Below are positions 1 through 7,120 of a stretch of DNA of 7,330 nt, piece by piece. The position numbers and the translations under genes were made by a program. Source of the DNA: Cycloclasticus sp. (GTDB taxonomy: Bacteria; Pseudomonadota; Gammaproteobacteria; Methylococcales; Cycloclasticaceae); NCBI GenBank assembly GCA_019090295.1, contig JAHRWG010000361.1, positions 1 to 7,330 on the forward strand, in the 5' to 3' direction. How positions within the stretch are numbered: position 1 is the stretch's first letter; each line of letters starts with the position of its first letter. Below the pieces are notes generated by a model. The model had not been told where the DNA came from, did not search any database, and saw nothing but the letters and a program-made list of their open reading frames with translations.

Positions 1-934
1 CTACAGCACGTCTCTGTAAATTAGCAGTAACCTTTAATGGTGAAACGGCATTAGGAACATCAAGTTCGCAAGTAAGATCAAGGGTTTTTACCAGTCCTTC
101 ACAATCATCCTTCACACGAGAAACAGGATCGCGCGTATGCTTTTGGCTCAAACGTAAGGATACCGGAACAGCGAGGGTGCGGCTCATTATCAAACACAAA
201 TCTCTGGCCTCTTGATGCCAACTTACAACCGTATTAATTACGTCAACAGAGGTTTTAGATAAAGTAGAACCACTTCGAACTGATGTCGTAACATCTTTCC
301 ATTCTTTATTCATGCTAGTAAATTCTGATACTCCGACACTATCATGGTCGTAATAGCGAACCATTTCATTTAACAAGAAGCGCTGATCTTCATCCTCAAC
401 TGCCATAGATTTCAACAACAAAATAGCCTCAGTTAAAATAAACATCCATGAAAAATGGAACAGATTGACTCCCTTGAGCTCAGATTTCTTAAAATTAATA
501 GGATGATGTGCCGGGATTGCTGAATACTGATTAGAAAGCGTAATAACAGCATCAATTTTATATTTTTGAGCCAGAGCCAAATAATCTTTTATTTGTTGTG
601 CATCTAATTCAGCGTTTCCAATTTTAGCTTCTACAAGTGCGCTCCATTTAGTGCGGCCAGTATTAATAATAATGAGACCATCTGGTCTCAATTTCTCTTT
701 GCCTAACTTATCTTTGAGAACTACTTCTGTGTATACTTCAATATTTGCACGAGTACCTATTCGCAAACCAATGGCCCCAAACATAACCTGTGCAAATTCA
801 TGAACCGCCGATAAATTAGCGAGCAAAACAGATGTGGCTCTTCCTTCTTTTTTACCTTCTGATCCTACAGGAATTAACCTTGCCTGTTCTCCAGTTGCCA
901 CAAATTCAGGTAATGTCTTTTTGGTTATTGCCAT
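1..934 (-). CDS. PD-(D/E)XK nuclease-like protein, 3' end cut off by the window edge
   Basis: I translated this by hand from the ATG at 934-932. It stays open for 311 codons to the left edge, so the C-terminus is missing. It starts MAITKKTLPEFVATGEQARL. The recognisable part is a PD-(D/E)XK core at about residues 65-130: P84-D85, then a strand ending in E102-A-K104, then a helix with Q113/Q114. In this superfamily the Asp, Glu and Lys bind metal and cleave DNA. Residues 155-200 are an aromatic-rich helical segment, and the visible C-terminal part (about 255-309) looks like beta strands. There is no signal peptide or membrane segment, so it is probably cytoplasmic. It begins 11 bp after the stop of the giant helicase gene and has its own Shine-Dalgarno site, so the two are probably co-transcribed and functionally linked. 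I know similar proteins only as hypothetical proteins. Nuclease fold is fairly sure, activity and target are inference. Confidence 0.88.
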   Translation of the reverse strand, partial: MAITKKTLPEFVATGEQARLIPVGSEGKKEGRATSVLLANLSAVHEFAQVMFGAIGLRIGTRANIEVYTEVVLKDKLGKEKLRPDGLIIINTGRTKWSALVEAKIGNAELDAQQIKDYLALAQKYKIDAVITLSNQYSAIPAHHPINFKKSELKGVNLFHFSWMFILTEAILLLKSMAVEDEDQRFLLNEMVRYYDHDSVGVSEFTSMNKEWKDVTTSVRSGSTLSKTSVDVINTVVSWHQEARDLCLIMSRTLAVPVSLRLSQKHTRDPVSRVKDDCEGLVKTLDLTCELDVPNAVSPLKVTANLQRRAV

Positions 935-940
935 TTTAGT

Positions 941-945
941 TCCTT
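941..945 (-). promoter_or_regulatory. Ribosome binding site of the nuclease-like gene
   Basis: On the minus strand the sequence reads AAGGA, six bases before the ATG at 934. It directly follows the TAA stop codon (948-946) of the upstream helicase gene. This supports the chosen start and suggests that ribosomes ending on the large gene can re-initiate here. Confidence 0.75.
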
Positions 946-3900
946 TTATTCTTCTTTATTGAGTATATTTTTTGCCGCAGACAAAAGAATTGCCAGTTCA
1001 TCTTTTGTTGTTTGTCGTAACCGACCAAGTCCAATAACTAAAGCCATTTGACCAATTAAATCAGGGTTTCCTTCTTTCACAACAGAAACTGCAACGCCTA
1101 ATTTTTCAGGATATGGTACTTCTGCCCAGCTACGTTCACTATCTTTTTTAGTTCCATTAAAATCGCATACCTCTATTATTTTTTCACCTTCTGGCCAAAA
1201 CACAGTCTGCTGGTCTGGTGTTTTGTTATAATTACGCGTTTTAGAAATTGCAGTCCATACCTGCTTCTTGATCTGAGAACCTGTTCTTTGAAACCCATGG
1301 GCGCGTGCAATCTTTGTACTTAAATATTTAAAAGTAATAGGCCCAGTTTGATCTATAAACCGCTTAGCAATCACTTCAATAATAGGAACATACTCATCAT
1401 CATAAAAACGATCAGCAGAAAGTAATTTTTTTATCTTTTCTGGTAAAATATTCTTATTTATTATTGAATCTGGATTTTCTTGAACAAATGAAACAACATT
1501 GTCACTTACTGAACTATCAAGCCCATCTACAATAGAGGTCTTTTCAGATTTTTTCTTTGCTCCCAGCTTCTTCTCCACTTCTTTTTGTCTGTCATTTTCT
1601 AACAACTGGTTTAAACACTCATCTACTCGCTCGATTGTCTTCTTTGCATCGTTCCAATAGTCTGTTGACCATATGCGCACAAGACTCCAACCAAGGTTCT
1701 CTAATATTGCATGACGCACACGATCCCTGTCTCTAGCAGATGGAGAACTGTGATAGGTTGCTCCATCACACTCTATACCAGCGAGGTATTTTCCGGGATG
1801 GTCTGGATGCACAACACCCAAATCAATACGAAATTTCGACACCCCTATTTGAGTATGAACTGTCCATCCTTTATTGCGTATTGCCTCTGCTATAGCCTCT
1901 TCAAGATCTGAATCGTAAGTATCCATACCTCCAACGCTTAAAACAGCTTCCCCTAAAGCCGAGGGTCCCCTCTCCGCAAACTCAAGATAATGCTTAAGAT
2001 CGCGTACAGCACGAGCAGATGTTCTTGTTAAATCAATCATAGATGGATCGAAACTAGCAAAAATCAAAACTTCTGATGTTGCACGAGTAATCGCAACATT
2101 AAGCCGTCTTTCGCCGCCCTTACGATTAAGAGGGCCAAAGTTCATAGACATTGTTGATGCGCCAGGTGCATCTGGGCCATAGCCCACACTTAATAAGATT
2201 ACATCCCTTTGATCGCCCTGAACTGTTTCTAAGTTCTTTACAAATACTGGCTCTTCAGCATCATCAACAAAAAAACGTTCTAGATCTGGGTTTTGTCGCC
2301 GTTCATGATCCAGAAGATCATCAATTAATCGTTGTTGCTCAGAGTTCAGAGTAACAACACCAATGCTAAATTGATTCAATTCCTCATTATTTAGTCGCCT
2401 AACCACTTCTTGAACTATGGCTTTAGCCTCATCAGGGTTGGTTCGACCTCGCCCTCTTTGATATAAGCCATCACACTTGACAAACGATACTGCGCTCTGC
2501 TTAGTCTCTGCAGAGGGGTATGTCACCAAATCACCCTTATAATATCTGTGATTGGAGAAAGCGATCAGGCTCTCATGGCGGCTTCTATAATGTCCTGTAA
2601 GCCTATGCAGTTTAACGCTAGCTGCCAGTGCTTCGTCCAAAATACTTTCAAGGTCATCAAAGTCTCCGTCTTCTTCTTGATCGTCAGAGGCTGCTCTATC
2701 AAAGAAACTTGTTGGAGGCATTTGCTTAGGATCACCAACGACAATTACATTCTTACCCCGCGCAATGGCACCTATCGCATCCCACACAGTAATTTGCGAT
2801 GCTTCGTCAAAAACCACTAAATCAAATAGACTACTGTCCGCTTCTAAGAACTGAGCAATTGAAAGGGGACTCATCAGAAGGCAAGGAGTTAAAGATGTCA
2901 AAGCACCGCCCATTTCATGAACAAGCTGCCGCACAGGTTTATGACGCATTTTCTTTTGTAGTTCTCTTTGTAAAACCCCATAACCGGGTGCTCGGGTTTT
3001 ATCTTGGGGATCAGGTATATCGCCACTTAGTTTTGCCCGTATATAATCTACGGACAACGCAGACATTTTTTGATCGAGCGTTCTAAATGCACCAATCTTA
3101 TCTTCGTGTTCCAAAGCAGAGAAAGTTCTTAATTCTGTTCGTTGATCTTGAAGAATGGGAGCAAGCCAAACACAATAAGCTGTTTTGAATGCATCCAGAG
3201 AACCCGCCGGCTCCACAACTTGATTTTCAAGCGCGTGTACTAAGCCTAAGAGCCCAATGGCTTCAGCTTCTCGACAAACAGCTTGCCACCTGCACCAAGC
3301 ATTAATACGCGGCTGCATTTCAATCATTGAATTGGCTTTTTGTCTTAATTCTTCAATATTTTGATTGCTATCGCTAACACCATCAATTTCTACGATGAAC
3401 TCATTATATATTTTTTCAAAAGAATTCATTTTCTCTTGTAAATCAATCGCCGAAGAAGAAATAGGCATACCTTCTTGCAGCAGTTCCCGGCCCTCAATAA
3501 ATGTTTTTTGTACTTTCTGACGCAACCTACTCAAATCGTCGACATTCTCAATAATCAAGGCCATGGCTTTTCTAATGGCTTTAGCGGCACCAAGACTTTC
3601 AACGGATTTTTCAATATTTGTTTGCAAATCTTTCCATGGCGTATTTGGAGGAAGTTCCGACGCAATTTGACGCATCTGTAATCTTTTATCTTGAAGCCTC
3701 TTTAGAATAACAAGGTCTTTCTCAACATTCGGATTAGAAAAAAGGCCAAAAGACTTTCTTGTCTCTCTTACAAAAAGCCAATAGTTGATATGTTCAATAC
3801 CCCATGGCTGAGATTTTATAACCTCGTAAGCTGCAAGCATTTTATCAATGGGTGCTGTCAGAATTTTATCGTCATTGTATTCACACGAAAGTATTGTCTT

Positions 3901-6849
3901 ATCTGCATGATACGCTTCATGTAATTCGATTCCATTTTGTAGACACTCAAATATTTCTGCGTAGTTGGTGTCCATTGCATAAGACAAGTCATGCTTTGCT
4001 GCATTTGGAATTTGTCCTGCAAGTAAAGCAATTCCATTAAGCCTAGATATGTCTTTAACCGACATTTCAGGTAAGCCAGCTTTCTGAGTAAATTGAAGTA
4101 ATGCCGCAAAAAGAGAATTTGTGCTTGCCACTAAGACTTTTGCTTTGGCTATCAAATTCCCTTGCCATGCATTTGACCATTCAGATTGCCTAATCTCCGC
4201 AAACACTTCACGATCTTGGCAGTCTAATTCACCAAATGTTTGTCCAAGACGCCTTGCAATATCCTCTAGCTTCTTGAGGCCGTCCTTATCTTTTGCGAAG
4301 TCAGAAGTAGAATCATTTAGCCAATCCAAACGAAAACGATGTAATTCACTCCACTTTGCGGCACGGCCTATTGCCTGACGAGGACTTACGCCCGTTGGCC
4401 CAGGACTATGCAATGCCTTAACCAATCCATTTAATTCTTTTTTGATTTCAGATAGATTTTCAGCTTGCTCATGCCATTCTGATTGGGTGTGTTGAGATCT
4501 ATTGTGCCAAGAATTTCCAAGTTGATTGAGAACTTCCTTTTTATTAGCCTTGCTCGAATGCAATTCCAAACAGAAATCGCCCAAATCATGGTCACACAAC
4601 CGCTTATAAACGACTTCAAGAGCTGCCATTTTTTCAGAAACAAAGAGGACTCTGCGGCCAATTGCCATGTTGTGAGCAATTATATTGGCAATTGTTTGAG
4701 ATTTACCTGTGCCCGGAGGCCCTTCCAAAACAAAATCGCCATTTTGAGATGATGCATGAACAGCCACAATCTGAGAACTATCCGCTTGCAAAGGCATGAA
4801 CAATTCAGAAGGTTGTATTTTATCATCAATCTCATCCGGCTCAAGAAAAGAAGCTGAGTTTTCATAAGCATCACGTGGATGGTCAATAAGGTGCTGAACA
4901 AAGGGATTTTGTTTAAGTATATCTGTTCTATCTGCCAAATCTTTCCACATTAAGTATTTAGCAAAAGAAAACGTACTTAAAACAATCTCTTCAACGACCT
5001 CAAATCCCGGCACATCCCTTACTGCTCTTCTAACCCATTCCCATATAAGAGGGACATCAATACCTGAATGGTCTTCGGGTAACTTACCATGCAGCTGAGG
5101 TATGTTTAGCTCAAAGTCCTGCCTCAACATCTCAAGCAATGTCATGTTGAACACTGGCTCATCATCATGCAATACAATTTTCACTCTTGAGGCTGCACTT
5201 TGCCGCTCCAGTTTTACCGGCAAAAGGATCAAAGGTGCCCTATAAACACGCTCCTCATTCTCTGATTGCTTCCATTTCAAAACACCCAATGCGAGATAAA
5301 GAGTATTTGCACCACCTTCTTGCAGATCTGTACGGGATTTTCGGTACAATTGAACCATACCGGCATCAAGATCTTTTTGTTCAAGATCTGAAACAATCTC
5401 ATCGCGCTCTAGGGCAGACTCAATGAAACTCTTTTTAAAATCTTCCCCAGTTCTTTCTGCAAACAGTTCATTATCGCGCTCACCCTTTTGTCCTGACAGC
5501 TTTTCCATTGGGATAACAATAATCTTTTTACCTGCCGCCAATTTATCTTCCAGAACCGCCGGATCTGAGCAATGTAGTTTAATCGCTGCCTTAGAAGGCT
5601 TGAGATTGAGAAGCCTGTTTCTCTTCGTAAGATCAAGAAGCTTTCTCTTCCAATGGTCCAGCCTGGTTTCTGGGGTGTCCGGCTGTGGCGTGTCATCTAT
5701 TCCGAAGTCAAATGGAGGCAATACAGGAGCCTCTTCAATGCCCAAATTTACTTGAGTGGTTGTTTCTGTGCTATCAGCGTTTCGCGCAACTTTTTCTATA
5801 ACTGATGCCAATGGAGATATTCCGTGACTTCGTGCTCTCTTAACATCAATGGCATAAACAAAGCTAGATTCTTGTTCTTCAGAAATCTGCCTGTTCGCCT
5901 CTGCTATAGCCTTAGAAAACGCTACCGCAGGCTCATTCGTTACTAATGTAGTTTCAAATAAAACCAGTTCTTTAAGTGCAATGTACTTTCTTAAATCTGT
6001 AGGATCATCAATTGTTAAAGATGGTAGATGCTGTGGCTGGAGCCACACACCGCAAAATGCGTGTCCTTTTGTGAAGGCAATAACCGGATATAAACCGGCC
6101 TGCTCAAGCGCAGACGCAAATAATAACGTGGTATCAAGACATGTGGCCAAGCCATTTTCCATCATCTCACTTGGCGTTCTAACCTTTTGGCCTTCTTTTT
6201 CAAAACTAGAGGGCGGCTCCGCATAAACCATTCTCATTGCGGATATTGAAGACCAAATAGCCGCTGCAATTTGCCAAACGCGCTGCCTTTCTCTCGATTG
6301 ATAACCATCCAGAGAGGGTCTATGTCCGCCAGATCTCAGAACTTCACCTGCTTCTTTAAGAATTTTACTAACCGCTGGATCATTAGGCATGATGAAAGCA
6401 GATAAAAGTTCTGGCATATGCGCAGCTCCACCCCACTCATTTTTTGCCAGGCCTATCAAGTCAAACTGTTCGCTGGTTAAAGCTTTATCACCCTGCTTTA
6501 GTTCTAGTGTTACCTGAGCCTTCATTCGTTCTGTCAATTTTGAAAGCATGCCACCCGCTAAAGAAATAGACCTACTTTTGATCCTAACCTCTCCATCTGG
6601 ATGCAATCGATCAATTTTCCAGACCTTTGATTCAATAAGCGGTGGATCACATGAAATCGATAACTCAAGGTCTTCTAGCAAATCTGCTGTAGTGTTGATG
6701 ATGTTAAGATCTGCAATTACGGGAACGTCATTTTGTTGCGTTGCAAAGGTAATTTTCCCTGCGATGGAAGCATTGATTTTTACCCGGCCTGGCTCGCACT
6801 CTGCTTCTTCATTCTTCAAATCTAGATTGCTTTTAACATTTAGCCCCAT
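946..6849 (-). CDS. Giant DUF4011 / superfamily 1 helicase / Vsr-like nuclease / DUF3320 protein with a transglutaminase-like domain
   Basis: The protein has 1967 residues, numbered here from the ATG at 6849. In order it shows: a beta-rich N-terminus (about 20-135); a transglutaminase-like domain (about 150-310) with C237 in GLATCLD, H263 in KGHAFCGVW and D281/D282; and DUF4011 (about 395-660, opening with WKRKLLDLTKRNRLLNL). The SF1 helicase has Walker A GPPGTGKS (710-717), motif Ia (734-751), FDEAS (1347-1351), GDPKQMPP (1372-1379), HYRSRHE (1420-1426), ETVQGDQRDV (1541-1550) and RRLNVAITRA (1581-1590). A roughly 570-residue helical insert lies between motif Ia and FDEAS. A Vsr/MTES_1575-type nuclease domain (about 1646-1746) has candidate active-site residues D1676, E1693 and D1695. 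A Lys/Glu-rich linker (about 1754-1775) leads to DUF3320 (about 1818-1888). All helicase motifs are intact, so the enzyme should be active: an ATP-driven DNA or RNA motor coupled to nucleic acid cleavage. A role in phage or plasmid defence is inferred. DUF4011-helicase-Vsr proteins have, as I recall, been reported as single-gene defence systems. The start is the ATG with GAGGG five bases upstream, preferred over an in-frame GTG at 6861. Confidence 0.95.
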   Translation of the reverse strand: MGLNVKSNLDLKNEEAECEPGRVKINASIAGKITFATQQNDVPVIADLNIINTTADLLEDLELSISCDPPLIESKVWKIDRLHPDGEVRIKSRSISLAGGMLSKLTERMKAQVTLELKQGDKALTSEQFDLIGLAKNEWGGAAHMPELLSAFIMPNDPAVSKILKEAGEVLRSGGHRPSLDGYQSRERQRVWQIAAAIWSSISAMRMVYAEPPSSFEKEGQKVRTPSEMMENGLATCLDTTLLFASALEQAGLYPVIAFTKGHAFCGVWLQPQHLPSLTIDDPTDLRKYIALKELVLFETTLVTNEPAVAFSKAIAEANRQISEEQESSFVYAIDVKRARSHGISPLASVIEKVARNADSTETTTQVNLGIEEAPVLPPFDFGIDDTPQPDTPETRLDHWKRKLLDLTKRNRLLNLKPSKAAIKLHCSDPAVLEDKLAAGKKIIVIPMEKLSGQKGERDNELFAERTGEDFKKSFIESALERDEIVSDLEQKDLDAGMVQLYRKSRTDLQEGGANTLYLALGVLKWKQSENEERVYRAPLILLPVKLERQSAASRVKIVLHDDEPVFNMTLLEMLRQDFELNIPQLHGKLPEDHSGIDVPLIWEWVRRAVRDVPGFEVVEEIVLSTFSFAKYLMWKDLADRTDILKQNPFVQHLIDHPRDAYENSASFLEPDEIDDKIQPSELFMPLQADSSQIVAVHASSQNGDFVLEGPPGTGKSQTIANIIAHNMAIGRRVLFVSEKMAALEVVYKRLCDHDLGDFCLELHSSKANKKEVLNQLGNSWHNRSQHTQSEWHEQAENLSEIKKELNGLVKALHSPGPTGVSPRQAIGRAAKWSELHRFRLDWLNDSTSDFAKDKDGLKKLEDIARRLGQTFGELDCQDREVFAEIRQSEWSNAWQGNLIAKAKVLVASTNSLFAALLQFTQKAGLPEMSVKDISRLNGIALLAGQIPNAAKHDLSYAMDTNYAEIFECLQNGIELHEAYHADKTILSCEYNDDKILTAPIDKMLAAYEVIKSQPWGIEHINYWLFVRETRKSFGLFSNPNVEKDLVILKRLQDKRLQMRQIASELPPNTPWKDLQTNIEKSVESLGAAKAIRKAMALIIENVDDLSRLRQKVQKTFIEGRELLQEGMPISSSAIDLQEKMNSFEKIYNEFIVEIDGVSDSNQNIEELRQKANSMIEMQPRINAWCRWQAVCREAEAIGLLGLVHALENQVVEPAGSLDAFKTAYCVWLAPILQDQRTELRTFSALEHEDKIGAFRTLDQKMSALSVDYIRAKLSGDIPDPQDKTRAPGYGVLQRELQKKMRHKPVRQLVHEMGGALTSLTPCLLMSPLSIAQFLEADSSLFDLVVFDEASQITVWDAIGAIARGKNVIVVGDPKQMPPTSFFDRAASDDQEEDGDFDDLESILDEALAASVKLHRLTGHYRSRHESLIAFSNHRYYKGDLVTYPSAETKQSAVSFVKCDGLYQRGRGRTNPDEAKAIVQEVVRRLNNEELNQFSIGVVTLNSEQQRLIDDLLDHERRQNPDLERFFVDDAEEPVFVKNLETVQGDQRDVILLSVGYGPDAPGASTMSMNFGPLNRKGGERRLNVAITRATSEVLIFASFDPSMIDLTRTSARAVRDLKHYLEFAERGPSALGEAVLSVGGMDTYDSDLEEAIAEAIRNKGWTVHTQIGVSKFRIDLGVVHPDHPGKYLAGIECDGATYHSSPSARDRDRVRHAILENLGWSLVRIWSTDYWNDAKKTIERVDECLNQLLENDRQKEVEKKLGAKKKSEKTSIVDGLDSSVSDNVVSFVQENPDSIINKNILPEKIKKLLSADRFYDDEYVPIIEVIAKRFIDQTGPITFKYLSTKIARAHGFQRTGSQIKKQVWTAISKTRNYNKTPDQQTVFWPEGEKIIEVCDFNGTKKDSERSWAEVPYPEKLGVAVSVVKEGNPDLIGQMALVIGLGRLRQTTKDELAILLSAAKNILNKEE

Positions 6850-6854
6850 AATAT

Positions 6855-6859
6855 CCCTC
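6855..6859 (-). promoter_or_regulatory. Ribosome binding site that decides the start of the helicase gene
   Basis: The minus strand reads GAGGG followed by ATATT and then the ATG at 6849. This is a good Shine-Dalgarno match at normal spacing. The alternative GTG at 6861-6859 overlaps this site and has no comparable site of its own, so it is unlikely to be the start. Confidence 0.75.
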
Positions 6860-6922
6860 ACACATCAAGAATTCCACATAGAAGGTAACCTATAACGACA
6901 GCGCATAACCCTCCGCGCGCAT

Positions 6923-6932
6923 GTAAGCTTAC
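6923..6932. repeat. Perfect 10-bp palindrome GTAAGCTTAC in the helicase gene leader
   Basis: GTAAGCTTAC is its own reverse complement. It lies 12-21 bp downstream of the candidate TATAAT on the minus strand, so in or next to the first transcribed bases. That is a plausible place for a repressor operator, but a 10-bp palindrome can also be chance. A nearby GCGCAT direct repeat (6901-6906 and 6917-6922) lies further into the leader. Confidence 0.3.
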
Positions 6933-6943
6933 CTAGTAAAATC

Positions 6944-6949
6944 ATTATA
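6944..6949 (-). promoter_or_regulatory. Candidate -10 box for the helicase operon
   Basis: The minus strand has a perfect TATAAT here. Transcription would start near 6937 and give a leader of about 88 bases before the ATG at 6849. No convincing TTGACA-like -35 box sits 16-18 bp upstream (the sequence there is close to GTATAA), and there is no extended TGn motif. The region is only about 24% GC, where TATAAT can occur by chance, so this is a candidate only. Confidence 0.35.
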
Positions 6950-7026
6950 TATTTGCTATCTAATTGTTATACGAGAAATAACTTACAAAGTCATGTTGAA
7001 TTATTGGTTGTAAATATAAAGGACTG

Positions 7027-7049
7027 TTTTTACTAAGTATTAGTAAAAA
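7027..7049. repeat. AT-rich inverted repeat, 10-bp arms with a 3-base spacer
   Basis: TTTTTACTAA (7027-7036) and TTAGTAAAAA (7040-7049) are perfect reverse complements around GTA. With a T run on one side and an A run on the other it could act as a weak terminator in either direction. It has little GC, so the hairpin would be less stable than a typical intrinsic terminator. A protein-binding operator or the trace of a mobile-element end are other readings. Confidence 0.45.
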
Positions 7050-7120
7050 TTTTCAATATTTTAACTTAATTAAAAGCGTATACCTCTGTAATATTTAAGA
7101 GGGTACAGTGCTCATATGTT

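Larger units (their letters stand above)
6862..7120. other. AT-rich divergent intergenic region without a gene
   Basis: I find no protein gene between the helicase start and the structured right-hand block. By hand count 6931-7120 is about 24% GC, well below both the helicase gene and the block to its right. It contains the candidate -10 box, the two palindromes listed separately, and runs such as TTAACTTAATTAAAA near 7061-7075. It probably holds the minus-strand promoter. It could also hold a plus-strand promoter for whatever begins near 7110, but I cannot point to a convincing one. Confidence 0.6.

Noticed and set aside
5423..5755. Plus-strand 110-codon open frame, and similar short frames on both strands within 946-6849
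   Set aside because: They lie inside the strongly supported helicase gene, have low-complexity or unlikely compositions, and match no family. They are shadows of the real frame.
6850..6861. GTG at 6861 as start of the helicase gene (four residues longer)
   Set aside because: It overlaps the GAGGG site that serves the ATG at 6849 and has no good Shine-Dalgarno sequence of its own.
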